64,000 bases of DNA from Ancylobacter oerskovii (GCF_018390555.1 NZ_JAHBGB010000002.1:919231-983230); one strand, 5' to 3'; counted from the stretch's first letter, positions 24,227-33,641 are shown. Numbers and translations: made by a program. The notes: generated by a model not told the origin, from the letters alone.

Positions 24227-26155
24227 TCACGCGCAGGGCAGGCGCACGACGAAGCGCGCGCCGCCGCTTGCCCCCTTCTTCGCGGTGCGGCGGCGCTTGC
24301 GGGTGCCGTCCGCTGCCGGCTCGGGCTCCGGAGGCGGGGCGGGCGGGCGGTTCTCCGCCCAGATGCGCCCGCCATGCGCCTCGACGATCTGCTTGGAGAT
24401 CGACAGACCGAGGCCGGAATTCTGGCCGAAGCCCTGCTCCTCCGGGCGATCGGTGTAGAAGCGCTCGAAGATGCGGGCCAGCGCGTGCTCGGGAATGCCC
24501 GGCCCGTCATCGTCGACCATGATCTCGACGCCGCCCTTCACCTTGTGGCAGCTCACCCGCACCTCCCCGCCCCGCGGCGAGAAGGAGCGGGCATTGTCGA
24601 TGAGGTTGTTGATCACCTGCCCGAGGCGGGAATCGTGCCCCGCCACCACGAAGTCGACCGGCCGGCCGCCCTCGGCCTCCGGCTCGAAGACGAGCTTCAC
24701 CTTCACCTCGTCGCCGCGCACCACGTCGTTCTGCACGCCGCACACCGTGCCGAGCAGCCGGCGCAGGTCGACCGGCTCGGCCTCCTGGCGCTGCAATTCG
24801 GCGTCGAGGCGCGAGGCGTCGGAGATGTCGGTGATCAGCCGGTCGAGCCGCTTCACGTCGTGCTGGATCACCTCCATCAGCCGCCCGCGCGAATTGTCGG
24901 TCTTGGCCAGGGGCAGGGTCTCCACGGCGGAGCGCAGCGAGGTCAGCGGGTTCTTCAGTTCGTGCGAGACGTCGGCGGCGAAGCTCTCGATCGCCTCGAT
25001 GCGGGAGTAGAGCGCGTCGGTCATGTCGCGCAGCGCCCCCGACAGATGCCCGATCTCGTCGGAACGGCCGGTGAAGTCGGGGATCTCGACGCGCTGGCGG
25101 GTGCGGCGCCGCACCCGCTCCGCCGCGTCGGCGAGACGGCGCACCGGGCCGGCGATGGTGCCGGCGAGCAAGAGCGACAGCACCACCATCACCACCATGG
25201 CGACGAGGAACACCCGCACGATGACCAGGCGTTCCGCCGCCACCGCCTCGTCGATCTCGCCGCCCTGGGTGGAGAGCAGCAGCGCGCCGAGAACGGCGCG
25301 GAAGCGCTGGATCGGCACCGCCACCGACACGATGATCTGGCCGCGCTCGTTCACCTGCACCGCGCTGGCCTTCTGGCCGAGCAGCGCGCCGACCACCTGC
25401 GGGTAGCCCTTGCCGTTATTGGGGCCGAGCTCGCGATAGAGCGGCAGTTCGCCGCGCTCGAACCACATCTTCACGCTGTTCCAGCCATGCTCCATCCAGT
25501 TGGGCGGACGGGCGGTCGGTTCGGGCAGCTCGAAGCGCAGGATGTCGCCGCGCGAATAGAGCGAGCGCGAATCGAGCACCAGGATGCCGTCGCGGTCATA
25601 GATGCGGGCGCGGGTGCCGGTCGGCTCCACGAGGCGCTTCAGCACCGGGGCGACGCGCTCCGGGTTGATCGGGAACTCCAGCGGCGCGAAGCCTTCCTCG
25701 CCCGGCCCGTAGCTCTCGCCGGCCTGCAATTCGAGCAGCCGCTCGGGATCGATGGTGATGGCGTTGGTCTCGACCTGCGCCGAGCCGGCGATGGCGGCGG
25801 CGATGATCTCGCCCTGCACCAGAAGGCTCTGCACGCGGGCGTCGATCAGCCCGGCGCGGAACTCCGACAGATAGAGGATGCCCGCCACCAGCGCGCCCAT
25901 GCCGGCGAGGTTGAGCAGCACGATGCGGCGGGTGAGGCTCGACGAGCTCTTCTGCGCCACGAAATGCCGCAGCCGGCGCAGCCCGGCGAGGAAGCCGCCC
26001 CCGAACAGGCCGGCGCCCAGCGGGCCGGCGCCGAGCGCCCCCCGCAGGCCCCTGCGCCGTCGGGGGGTCTCGGCCGCCGTCTCGGTCACGGCCTCGTCCT
26101 GCTCCTCGGGGTCCTCCCCCGGCGGCAGGTTCCGCGTCGATTCCGGGTCGAGCAA
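24227..26155 (-). CDS. chvG: Sensor histidine kinase ChvG (ExoS)
   Basis: This 642-residue inner-membrane kinase of the ChvG-ChvI (ExoS-ChvI, BvrS-BvrR) system responds to acid and envelope cues and controls surface polysaccharide, motility and host interaction in Rhizobiales. It has a proline/glycine-rich cytoplasmic N-terminus, TM1 about 78-98, a periplasmic sensor domain to about 305, TM2 about 308-330, HAMP, the H-box SFAADVSHELKNPLTSL, N-box GQVINNLIDNARSFSP and G boxes DDDGPGIPEHALARIFERFY and GLGLSISKQIVEAHGG. An unusual A/P/E/K-rich insertion (PPAPPPEPEPAADGTRKRR) lies near the end. The start is taken as TTG at 26155 behind AAGGAG from the chvI end. Confidence 0.95.
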   Translation of the reverse strand: MLDPESTRNLPPGEDPEEQDEAVTETAAETPRRRRGLRGALGAGPLGAGLFGGGFLAGLRRLRHFVAQKSSSSLTRRIVLLNLAGMGALVAGILYLSEFRAGLIDARVQSLLVQGEIIAAAIAGSAQVETNAITIDPERLLELQAGESYGPGEEGFAPLEFPINPERVAPVLKRLVEPTGTRARIYDRDGILVLDSRSLYSRGDILRFELPEPTARPPNWMEHGWNSVKMWFERGELPLYRELGPNNGKGYPQVVGALLGQKASAVQVNERGQIIVSVAVPIQRFRAVLGALLLSTQGGEIDEAVAAERLVIVRVFLVAMVVMVVLSLLLAGTIAGPVRRLADAAERVRRRTRQRVEIPDFTGRSDEIGHLSGALRDMTDALYSRIEAIESFAADVSHELKNPLTSLRSAVETLPLAKTDNSRGRLMEVIQHDVKRLDRLITDISDASRLDAELQRQEAEPVDLRRLLGTVCGVQNDVVRGDEVKVKLVFEPEAEGGRPVDFVVAGHDSRLGQVINNLIDNARSFSPRGGEVRVSCHKVKGGVEIMVDDDGPGIPEHALARIFERFYTDRPEEQGFGQNSGLGLSISKQIVEAHGGRIWAENRPPAPPPEPEPAADGTRKRRRTAKKGASGGARFVVRLPCA

Positions 26156-26162
26156 GAGCCGC

Positions 26163-26861
26163 CTACTCCTTGAAGCGATAGCCGACGCCGTAGAGGGTCT
26201 CGATCATCTCGAAATTGTCGTCCACCACCTTGAACTTCTTGCGAAGCCGCTTGATGTGGCTGTCGATGGTGCGGTCGTCGACATAGACTTGGTCGTCATA
26301 GGCCGCGTCCATCAGCGCGTTGCGGCTCTTCACCACGCCGGGGCGGGTGGCGAGCGCCTGCAGGATCAGGAACTCGGTGACGGTCAGGGTGACGTTCTCA
26401 CCCTTCCAGGTGCAGGTGTGGCGCTCGGGATCCATGCGCAAGAGGCCGCGCTCCAGCACCTTGGCGCTGTCGGTCTCGCGCGGCGCGGCGCCGTCCTTCG
26501 GCGCCACCCGGCGCAGCACCGCCTTCACCCGTTCCACCAGCAGGCGCTGCGAGAACGGCTTCTTGATGAAGTCGTCGGCGCCCATCTTCAGGCCGAACAG
26601 CTCGTCGATCTCGTCATCCTTGGAGGTGAGGAAGATCACCGGCATGTCGCTCTTCTGGCGCAGGCGGCGCAGCAGCTCCATGCCGTCCATGCGCGGCATC
26701 TTGATGTCGAAGATGGCGAGGTCCGGCGGGTTGCTCTTGAAGCCGTCCAGCGCGGTGGCGCCGTCGGTATAGGTCTGGATGCGGTAACCTTCGGATTCGA
26801 GGGCGATCGAGACGGAAGTCAGGATGTTGCGGTCGTCGTCGACGAGAGCGATGGTCGGCAT
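26163..26861 (-). CDS. chvI: Response regulator ChvI
   Basis: This 232-residue OmpR/PhoB-type regulator is the partner of ChvG. The receiver domain has the acidic pocket [10 protein letters not shown], phospho-acceptor Asp52 in [17 protein letters not shown], and the switch/Lys segment [20 protein letters not shown]. The C-terminal winged helix contains [20 protein letters not shown] and [20 protein letters not shown], almost invariant in Rhizobiales ChvI. It is the first gene of the chvI-chvG-hprK unit. The gap of 278 bp to the divergent HugZ-like gene should hold both promoters. Confidence 0.97.
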   Translation of the reverse strand: MPTIALVDDDRNILTSVSIALESEGYRIQTYTDGATALDGFKSNPPDLAIFDIKMPRMDGMELLRRLRQKSDMPVIFLTSKDDEIDELFGLKMGADDFIKKPFSQRLLVERVKAVLRRVAPKDGAAPRETDSAKVLERGLLRMDPERHTCTWKGENVTLTVTEFLILQALATRPGVVKSRNALMDAAYDDQVYVDDRTIDSHIKRLRKKFKVVDDNFEMIETLYGVGYRFKE

Positions 26862-27139
26862 CTACATGTTCCTGTTCGGCGGCGGATGTCGCACCCGGCG
26901 GTGAACCGTGCCGGCGTGGCCAGAATGTGACACGCAAGCAGACTCAGATAGAAATAGCGCGTTTCGAGGCGGTTAGCCAATGCGCGCCCCGCCGGTAGGT
27001 GGGGATGACGGCGCCCGCGCGCCCCGCTTGCGCCGCCGGCGGCCCCGGTTTCGCCCGCCGCGATCGGCCGCACTTGACGCTGCGGCCCGGCTTCGTCACT
27101 GAAACGGCCGGCCGGGACAGCCAAACGGGAGACCTTCCC

Positions 27140-27931
27140 ATGAACGACATGAATGCCGCCGGCTTCGACGCCGCCGCCGCGGTGAAGCGCCTCCTGCGCG
27201 AGGGCCGCACCGGCGCCCTCGCCAGTCTCGACCGCGACGGCTGGCCCTATGCCTCGCTGGTGCAGATGGCCACCCTGCACGATGGCGCGCCGGTGCTGCT
27301 GCTGTCGCAGCTGGCCCGCCACACCCGCAACATCGCCGGCGACCGGCGCGTCAGCCTGCTCATCGACGAGCAGCGCGCCGGCGACGAGCTCCAGGGCGCG
27401 CGCGCGAGCTTCAAGGGGCGCATCTTCCGCGTCGAGGGCGAGGAGGAGATCGCCGTCGCCCGTCGCCGCTTCCTCGCCCGCCATGCCGATTCGGCCGGTT
27501 TCGCCGGTTTCGCCGATTTCGGCTTCTACCGGATCGAGCTCGAGAGCGCCCACATCGTCGCCGGCTTCGGGCGCATCGCCGAGGTGCCGGCCGCCGAATT
27601 CCTCACCGATCTCGGCGGGGCCGACGAGGCGCTGGCGAGCGAGGAAGGCGCCATCGCCCATATGAACGAGGACCATGCCGACGCCATCGGCCTCTACGCC
27701 ACCGCGCTGCTCGGCGCGGCGCCGGGCGAGTGGCGCATGACCGGCATCGATCCCGAGGGCTGCGACCTCATCTCCGGCCACGTCGCCCGCCGCCTCGCCT
27801 TCGACCGGCGCATCGTCAGCGGCCGCGACGTGCACCGCATCCTGGTGGAACTGGCGGTGAAGGCTCGCGAAATCGCCGGCGTGCCGGCGCCGCGCCGCGA
27901 CGGCGGCGGCGAAACCCACGAGCACCGCTGA
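27140..27931 (+). CDS. HugZ-like heme/FMN-binding family protein (pyridoxamine-oxidase fold + DUF2470)
   Basis: A 263-residue protein combines a split-barrel flavin-type domain (LLREGRTGALASLDRDGWPY, VLLLSQLARHTRNIAGDRRV) with a C-terminal DUF2470 domain (AIAHMNEDHADAIGLYA, MTGIDPEGCDLISG). This architecture is shared with HugZ heme oxygenases and with many proteins of unknown activity annotated as pyridoxamine 5'-phosphate oxidase-related. The ATG at 27140 has GGGAG upstream. It lies divergently from chvI and 140 bp before the pckA-like gene. Confidence 0.87.
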   Translation: MNDMNAAGFDAAAAVKRLLREGRTGALASLDRDGWPYASLVQMATLHDGAPVLLLSQLARHTRNIAGDRRVSLLIDEQRAGDELQGARASFKGRIFRVEGEEEIAVARRRFLARHADSAGFAGFADFGFYRIELESAHIVAGFGRIAEVPAAEFLTDLGGADEALASEEGAIAHMNEDHADAIGLYATALLGAAPGEWRMTGIDPEGCDLISGHVARRLAFDRRIVSGRDVHRILVELAVKAREIAGVPAPRRDGGGETHEHR

Positions 27932-28071
27932 GCCGAAGCGGTATCGGGGTGAAGCAGGACCGCCACCGCGGCGGCCTGCTTTCGCCACGGTTTCGACCCT
28001 ATATGACAGACAAATGGCCTGAGTGCTCCGTCAGTTTGCCGCCCCGGCGGGTATACGAGAAGGAGTAACAC

Positions 28072-29604
28072 ATGCTGGAAACCGGCATGCGCAACCCGGA
28101 GAATGCCGCGGCAGCCGCGGGTCTTTCCGGTTCGGGCAAGGTGTTTTGGAACCTTGCCGGCCCCACCCTCTACGAACGGGCGATCGCCCGTGGCGAGGCG
28201 CGCCTTTCCGCCGCCGGCGCGCTGGTGGTGGAAAGCGGCGCCGCGAGCACCGCGCCCTTGCCGCGCCACCTGCTCGGCGAGGCGAACGAGCCGACCAATG
28301 CGCCGGACGGCGTCGCCCGGCTCGATCCCGAGACCTTCGAGCGGCTGAAGCAGGAAATGCTGGCCCATGCCGCCGGCCGCACCCTGTTCGCGCAGGATCT
28401 GCATGTGGCCACCGCCGCCGGCGAGGCCCGCCGCCTGCGGGTGTTCGCCGAGCATGCCTGGCAGGCGCTCGCCATCCGCAACCTTATGCAGCAGCCCGCC
28501 TCCGAGGCCATCGCCGGCTTCGTGCCGGACATCACCCTGTTCTGCCTGCCGCATTTCCGGCCGGACGCCGACCGCCACGGCATCGCCGGCCCCGGCGTGA
28601 TCGCGGAGGATCAGGGCATCGGCCTGGTGCTGGTGGGTGGCACGCTCGATCTCGGCCATGTCGAGCAGGCGCTCGTCGCCCATCTCGGCGACCTGCTGGC
28701 CGGCATCGGCACGCTGACGCTGAACGGGGCCGCCTCGCTCGGCACCGAGGGCGAGCTCGCGCTGTTCCTCGGCCCGCCGGACAGCGGCAAGAGCGCGCTC
28801 GCCGGCGCCTTCGCCGCCGATCCGCGCTTCACGCTGATGGCCGACGGCCCGCTGGGCTGGAACCGCGACGGCGTGTTCGGGCTGTTCGCCGGCCGCCGCC
28901 GGCGGGTGCACCAGCTCGACGCCAGGGGTGGCTTCGGCACGGTGCTGGAAAACGTGCCGCTCGACGCCGACAGCCGCGAGCCCGATCTCGCCGGTGCCGC
29001 CGCCGCCCGCGCCATCCTGCCGGGAACGCATGCCGGCAGCGCCGGCGCGCCGCGCACGCTGGTCCTCGCCAGCTGCGACGGCTTCGGCGTGCTGCCTTCC
29101 ATCGCCCGGCTCAGCCCGGAGCAGGCGGTCTATCACCTCCTGTCCGGCTACACCGCGCCGGCGGACGACGGCGAGGCGCCGCGCGCCCGCTTCGCCGCCG
29201 CCCACCCGCCGGCGGCGGGGGCGCATCTGCTGCGCGAGCTGATCGCCGGCGGCGAGACCCAGTGCTGGCTGGTCAATACCGGCTGGAGCGGCGGGCAGGC
29301 CGGGCGCGGCGCGCGCATCCTGCCGGAAGCGACGCATATGCTCGTCGCCGCCGCCCTGGACGGCTCGCTGGCGGCCGGCGCGTTCCGTGCCGATCCGCAT
29401 TTCGGCTTCGAGGTGCCGGTGGAGGTCGAGGGCGTCGATGCCAAGCTGCTCGATCCGGTCGAGGCCTGGGCCAATCGCCGCGAGCATGCGACCGCGGCGA
29501 AGCGGCTCGTCGACCTGTTCGCGGAGAACTTCGCCCGCTTCGAGGCGGAGGTCGACCCGGAAGTGCGCGACGCGCAGCCGCGTATGGCCATCGCCGCCGA
29601 ATGA
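28072..29604 (+). CDS. Divergent ATP-type PEP carboxykinase homologue, probable pseudo-enzyme
   Basis: This 510-residue protein is collinear with ATP-dependent PEP carboxykinase over its whole length: VFWNLAGPTLYERAIARGEA, GFGVLPSIARLSPEQAVYHL, LVNTGWSGG and FGFEVPVEVEGVD match closely. The catalytic motifs are lost. TGRSPKDK is STAPLPRH (59-66), YAGEMKK is DLGHVEQ (193-199), MHCSAN is LNGAAS (217-222), the kinase-2 IGDDEHGW is MADGPLGW (256-263), EGGCYAK is FAGRRRR (272-278), ENTR is AAAR (310-313), and the STCFGAPF loop is deleted. A P-loop, GPPDSGKS (234-241), remains. There is no frameshift, and AGAAGGAG-type SD precedes the ATG, so it is expressed and maintained. The position beside chvI is that of normal pckA in Rhizobiales. 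It probably binds a nucleotide and regulates, rather than making PEP. Confidence 0.85.
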   Translation: MLETGMRNPENAAAAAGLSGSGKVFWNLAGPTLYERAIARGEARLSAAGALVVESGAASTAPLPRHLLGEANEPTNAPDGVARLDPETFERLKQEMLAHAAGRTLFAQDLHVATAAGEARRLRVFAEHAWQALAIRNLMQQPASEAIAGFVPDITLFCLPHFRPDADRHGIAGPGVIAEDQGIGLVLVGGTLDLGHVEQALVAHLGDLLAGIGTLTLNGAASLGTEGELALFLGPPDSGKSALAGAFAADPRFTLMADGPLGWNRDGVFGLFAGRRRRVHQLDARGGFGTVLENVPLDADSREPDLAGAAAARAILPGTHAGSAGAPRTLVLASCDGFGVLPSIARLSPEQAVYHLLSGYTAPADDGEAPRARFAAAHPPAAGAHLLRELIAGGETQCWLVNTGWSGGQAGRGARILPEATHMLVAAALDGSLAAGAFRADPHFGFEVPVEVEGVDAKLLDPVEAWANRREHATAAKRLVDLFAENFARFEAEVDPEVRDAQPRMAIAAE

Positions 29605-29697
29605 CGGCAGGCTGTCCGCGGCCCGCCCCGGCGGCGGCCGGCGGCGGGTCCGCCGGCCGCGCCGTCATCTGAAGGGGCGGCAGCAGGAGGACCGTCC

Positions 29698-30216
29698 ATG
29701 CGCCCGCCCCTCGTTCCGCTCGTCACCCTGCTGGCAGCGCTCACCGCCGCCGGCCCGGCTTCCGCCGGCACCCGCGCCGCCTCTCCGGCCGTGGCGCGGG
29801 TGAATTTCGTCGCGCCGCAGAACTATGTCGACGGCAACCTGCAATGGTCCAGCGTCGACCAGCGCCTCACCTTCGAGGGGCTGTCGCGCCTCTTCGACCG
29901 CGAGGCGCGCCGCGCTTTGCCGCCGGGCACGACTATCGAGATCGACATCCTCGCCCTCGACCTCGCCGGCAGGATCGATCCCCTCGCCTCGCGCACCGGC
30001 GAATTGCGGGTGATGCGTCCCGACACCTGGCCCTCGCTCCCCCTGCGCTACCGGCTCCTCCGCGACGGGCGGGTGATCGGGCGCGGCGAGGAGACGCTGC
30101 GGGCGATGAACTATCTCATGGACCCGGTTGCCGCCCGCTCCGGCGCGCCGCTGCGCTACGAGCGGGCGATGATCGCCGGCTGGTTCCGCACCCGCTTTGC
30201 CGGAGCGTCGTCCTGA
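29698..30216 (+). CDS. Secreted DUF3016 protein
   Basis: A 172-residue exported protein has a signal peptide (LVPLVTLLAALTAAGPASAG, cleavage near residue 23) and the DUF3016 body (VARVNFVAPQNYVDGNLQWS, IEIDILALDLAGRIDP, LRYERAMIAGWFRTRF). DUF3016 proteins are periplasmic and of unknown role. GCAGGAGGA lies before the ATG. It follows the pckA-like gene by 93 bp on the same strand and may be cotranscribed, though no terminator or promoter settles it. Confidence 0.85.
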   Translation: MRPPLVPLVTLLAALTAAGPASAGTRAASPAVARVNFVAPQNYVDGNLQWSSVDQRLTFEGLSRLFDREARRALPPGTTIEIDILALDLAGRIDPLASRTGELRVMRPDTWPSLPLRYRLLRDGRVIGRGEETLRAMNYLMDPVAARSGAPLRYERAMIAGWFRTRFAGASS

Positions 30217-30250
30217 AGCCGTGAACGCCGCCCGCCCGAGCGCCGAAGCC

Positions 30251-30273
30251 CCCTCTCCCCATTGGGGAGAGGG
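30251..30273. repeat. Perfect CCCTCTCCCC-ATT-GGGGAGAGGG hairpin
   Basis: This is a member of the hairpin family at 22369-22640. It lies between two convergent genes (DUF3016 and the antiporter), so it may act as a bidirectional terminator. Confidence 0.7.
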
Positions 30274-30319
30274 ATGGGGTGAGGGGCCTCGCCCGACTCA
30301 GGTGAGGGGCTCGCCCGGC

Positions 30320-31744
30320 TCAGCGGAAATACAGGAAGGTCAGCAGCGCGAAGCAGGGCAGCAGGAAGGCGCCCGACCACGCCATGTAGCCGAAGAAGCT
30401 CGGCATCTTCACGCCGCGGCTCCTGGCGATCGCCAGCACCATGAAATTGGGCGCGTTGCCGATATAGGTCAGCGCGCCCATGAACACCGCGCCGGCGGAG
30501 ATCGCCTCCAGCGTCACCGCATGGGTGGTCATCAGCGCCTGCGCGTCGCCGCCGGCGAGGTTGAAGAACACCAGATAGGTCGGGGCGTTGTCGAGGAAGC
30601 CGGAAAGCAGGCCGGTCATCCAGAAATAGCCGGCATTCACCGGCTCGCCATTGGCGTCCGTCACCAGCGCCACCAGCGGTGCCAGCGCGCCGTCGGCGCC
30701 GGCCTTCAGGATGGCGATCACCGGGATGATGGTGAGGAAGATCGCCGCGAACAGCTTGGCCACCTCGCGGATCGGCTCCCAGTCGAAGCCGTTGCGCTCG
30801 CGGATATAGGCGGGGGTGATGAGGATGGACACCGCCGCGAGGCCCAGGAGGATGATGTCGCGCGCCACCGAAGGCAGCGGCAGGGCCGTCCCGGCGACGT
30901 GGAACTCGATGTCGGGCTTCCACAGCGCGCTCATCAATATGGCGGCGATCACCCCGACGAGCAGCGGCAGGTTGGACAGCCCGCGCAGGCCGATGCGCTC
31001 GGTGTCCGGCGTCGGATCGGGCGGCGGCGGCAGGCCTTCCTCGCGGGCGTGGAACCAGCGGTCGAGCAGGTAGTAGGCGGCGAGCAGCAATACCACCACC
31101 AGCACGGTGTCGTGGAACAGGTGGCTGGTGGTCCAGAAGAAGTCGACCCCCTTGAGGAAGCCGAGGAACAGCGGCGGGTCGCCGAGCGGGGTCAGCGAGC
31201 CGCCGATGTTCGAGACCAGGAAGATGAAGAACACCACGGTATGGACATTGTGCCGCCGCCCGTCATTGGCGCGCAGCAGCGGGCGGATCAGCACCATGGA
31301 GGCGCCGGTGGTGCCGATCAGGCTGGCGAGCACGGTACCCACCGCCAGCATCGCCGTGTTCACCGCCGGGCTGCCGCGCAGATTGCCGGTCACCAATATG
31401 CCGCCGGAAATGGTGAACAGCGTGAACAGCAGCACGATGAAGGGGATGTATTCCAGCAGCGCCGCGTGCGTCACCTCGTAGACGGTGACGCCGGTGCCGG
31501 CGAACGCCACGAAGGGCACCAGCACCGCCAGCGCCCAGAACAGCGCCACCTTGCCATAGTGGTGGTGCCAGAAATGCCCGGCGACCAGCGGCAGGATGGC
31601 GATCGAGAGCAGCATGCCGGCGAAGGGGATGCCCCAGGCCAGCGACAGGCTCGCCCCGTCGAGGCCGGCGCCCTCGGCGGCCAGCGCCGGGCCGGCGGAC
31701 AGGAGAGCGAGGAGGATCGCCGTCACCGGCCCCATGAGCTTCAT
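30320..31744 (-). CDS. Sodium:proton antiporter, ion-transporter superfamily (NhaD/ArsB-like)
   Basis: A 474-residue integral membrane protein has about 11-12 helices, beginning with a signal-like segment (VTAILLALLSAGPALAAEG). Conserved stretches include FTISGGILVTGNLRGSPAVN, GTTGASMVLIRPLLRAN, FIFLVSNIGGSLTPLGDPPL and SGFLDNAPTYLVFFNLAGGD. The SNIGG-PLGDPP and LDNAPTY loops mark the re-entrant hairpins of this transporter superfamily. The family is annotated as a sodium:proton antiporter; transport of another anion cannot be excluded. It is a single gene. Confidence 0.88.
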   Translation of the reverse strand: MKLMGPVTAILLALLSAGPALAAEGAGLDGASLSLAWGIPFAGMLLSIAILPLVAGHFWHHHYGKVALFWALAVLVPFVAFAGTGVTVYEVTHAALLEYIPFIVLLFTLFTISGGILVTGNLRGSPAVNTAMLAVGTVLASLIGTTGASMVLIRPLLRANDGRRHNVHTVVFFIFLVSNIGGSLTPLGDPPLFLGFLKGVDFFWTTSHLFHDTVLVVVLLLAAYYLLDRWFHAREEGLPPPPDPTPDTERIGLRGLSNLPLLVGVIAAILMSALWKPDIEFHVAGTALPLPSVARDIILLGLAAVSILITPAYIRERNGFDWEPIREVAKLFAAIFLTIIPVIAILKAGADGALAPLVALVTDANGEPVNAGYFWMTGLLSGFLDNAPTYLVFFNLAGGDAQALMTTHAVTLEAISAGAVFMGALTYIGNAPNFMVLAIARSRGVKMPSFFGYMAWSGAFLLPCFALLTFLYFR

Positions 31745-31898
31745 CGTCGCGTTCCCCCGGCGCTTGTGAACCCTGCGTCCGGGTTAGCAACCCGCTCCGG
31801 CACTGTCGAGCGAATCCGGGTGCCGCGGGCGCGGCACGGCCCTTGCGCCCTGCGGCGCCGGCGGCCTAATCATCGGCTGCGCTTCAGGAGGACTCACC

Positions 31899-32519
31899 AT
31901 GGCCCGCGCCGTCGCCGGCCCCGAAATCGAACGCCTCGTCCAGCTGCTCGCCCGCGTGCCCGGCCTCGGCCCGCGCTCGGCGCGCCGCGCGGCGCTGCAA
32001 CTGATCAAGAAGCGCGACTCGCTGATGGCCCCGCTCGCCGGCGCCATGCAGGAGGTGCTCGGCAAGATCGAGACCTGCCCGGTCTGCGGCAATCTCGACG
32101 TCCGAAGCCCCTGCCTCGTCTGCGCCGACCCGACGCGCGACCCGACCCTGATCGTCGTCGTCGCCGACGTGTCCGACCTGTGGGCGCTGGAACGCGCCGG
32201 GGCGATGAACGCCCGCTACCATGTGCTGGGCGGCACGCTGTCGCCGCTGGACGGCATCGGCCCGGACGAATTGAACATGGCGAGCCTGGCCGGCCGGGTG
32301 CGCCAGCCGACCGCCGGCGGCGGCACCGTCGCCGAGGTGCTGCTCGCCCTGCCCGCCACCGTGGACGGGCAGACCACCGCGCATTACGTCACCGAGCTCC
32401 TGCGCGAGACCGGGGTGAAGGTCACGCGCCTCGCCCATGGCGTGCCGGTGGGCGGCGAGCTCGATTATCTCGACGAGGGCACGCTGGCGGCGGCGATCCG
32501 CGCCCGCACCGCGCTCTAA
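31899..32519 (+). CDS. recR: Recombination mediator RecR
   Basis: This 206-residue DNA-repair protein loads RecA on gapped DNA together with RecF/RecO. It has the HhH motif [20 protein letters not shown], a four-cysteine zinc site ([16 protein letters not shown]) and the Toprim segment [20 protein letters not shown] followed by [25 protein letters not shown] precedes the ATG at 31899. The usual neighbours dnaX and ybaB are absent; a divergent antiporter and convergent ddl gene surround it, so recR is relocated or separately expressed here. Confidence 0.97.
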   Translation: MARAVAGPEIERLVQLLARVPGLGPRSARRAALQLIKKRDSLMAPLAGAMQEVLGKIETCPVCGNLDVRSPCLVCADPTRDPTLIVVVADVSDLWALERAGAMNARYHVLGGTLSPLDGIGPDELNMASLAGRVRQPTAGGGTVAEVLLALPATVDGQTTAHYVTELLRETGVKVTRLAHGVPVGGELDYLDEGTLAAAIRARTAL

Positions 32520-32570
32520 CCCAACAGGCTCCCGGCGGTCGGGAACGGCTCCGCGCTTGGCGGGACTGCC

Positions 32571-33641
32571 CTACCGCCCCGCCCGTGCCAGCCCGTGCGC
32601 CACCAGCCGGTCGATCAGCTCGGGATAGCTCACCCCGCTGGCGGCCATCGCCTTGGGGTACATGCTGATATTGGTGAAGCCGGGAATGGTGTTCAGCTCG
32701 TTGACGAGCACGCGCAGATCCTCGGTCACGAAGAAGTCGGCGCGGGCCATGCCATCGCAGCCCAGCGCGCGGAAGGCGTCGGCGGCCATCGCCTGCAGCT
32801 GCGTCTCCACCTCGGCCGGCAATTGCGCCGGCACGATGATCGCCGCGCCGTCGGCATCGATGTATTTGGCGTCGTAGCTGTAGAAGCCGTGGCTCTCGGC
32901 CGGGCGGATCTCGCCGGGGCGGGAGACGAACAGCGTGCCGTCCGGCTGCTCCAGCACGCTCAGCTCGATCTCGCGGCCGCGGATGAACTCCTCGGCGATG
33001 AGCTTGCGGTCGTGGCGGAAGCCCTCGGTCAGCGCCGCCGCATAGTCGGCCTCGCTCGCCACCTTGCTCACCCCGACCGAGGAGCCCTGCCGCGCCGGCT
33101 TGATGAACACCGGCAGCCCCAGCGTCGCCGTCAGCTCGGCGAAGCTCGGCTCGGCGCCGGGATGGATGGTGACGGCACGGGCGGTGGCCAGCCCGGCCTC
33201 GAGATAGAGCCGCTTGGCGATGTCCTTGTCGAGCGCGGTGGCCGAGCCGAGGATGCCGCAGCCCACCAGCGCCACGCCCGCCACCTCGGCCAGCCCCTGC
33301 ACCGAGCCGTCCTCGCCCGGCAGGCCGTGCAGCACCGGGAAGAGGAGGTCGATCGCCGGCAGTTCGTGCGGCACGCCGCCGGCCGGCAGCGCCACGAGGC
33401 GCCCCTTGCCGCCCGGCACCAGCGTGAGCTCGGTACCGCTCTCCGGCGTGTCGAGCACGCCGCCCTCGAAGCGGCTGGCCAGCCAGCGGCCGTCGCGGGT
33501 GATGAACACCGGCACGGCGTCGTATGTCTCCGGGTCGAGCGCCCGCATGACATTGGTGCCCGACATCACCGAGACGTCGTGCTCGGCGGAGCGTCCGCCG
33601 AAGAGCACCGCGATGCGCAGGCGGGTCGAGGAGGTGGTCAC
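32571..33641 (-). CDS. ddl: D-alanine-D-alanine ligase
   Basis: This 356-residue ATP-grasp enzyme makes the D-Ala-D-Ala end of peptidoglycan precursors. It shows VLFGGRSAEHDVSVMSG, FPVLHGLPGEDGSVQGL, the ATP-lid FIKPARQGSSVGVSKV, EEFIRGREIELSVL and the metal/product loop VNELNTIPGFTNISMYP. The length fits the DdlA class. It lies alone, away from any mur/fts cluster, so a second ddl in the division cluster is possible; this one may be an additional copy. Confidence 0.95.
   Translation of the reverse strand: MTTSSTRLRIAVLFGGRSAEHDVSVMSGTNVMRALDPETYDAVPVFITRDGRWLASRFEGGVLDTPESGTELTLVPGGKGRLVALPAGGVPHELPAIDLLFPVLHGLPGEDGSVQGLAEVAGVALVGCGILGSATALDKDIAKRLYLEAGLATARAVTIHPGAEPSFAELTATLGLPVFIKPARQGSSVGVSKVASEADYAAALTEGFRHDRKLIAEEFIRGREIELSVLEQPDGTLFVSRPGEIRPAESHGFYSYDAKYIDADGAAIIVPAQLPAEVETQLQAMAADAFRALGCDGMARADFFVTEDLRVLVNELNTIPGFTNISMYPKAMAASGVSYPELIDRLVAHGLARAGR

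Noticed and set aside
32571..33641. Possible VanA-type ligase giving resistance.
   Set aside because: The active-site loops follow ordinary Ddl sequences and no vanH/vanX genes are nearby.
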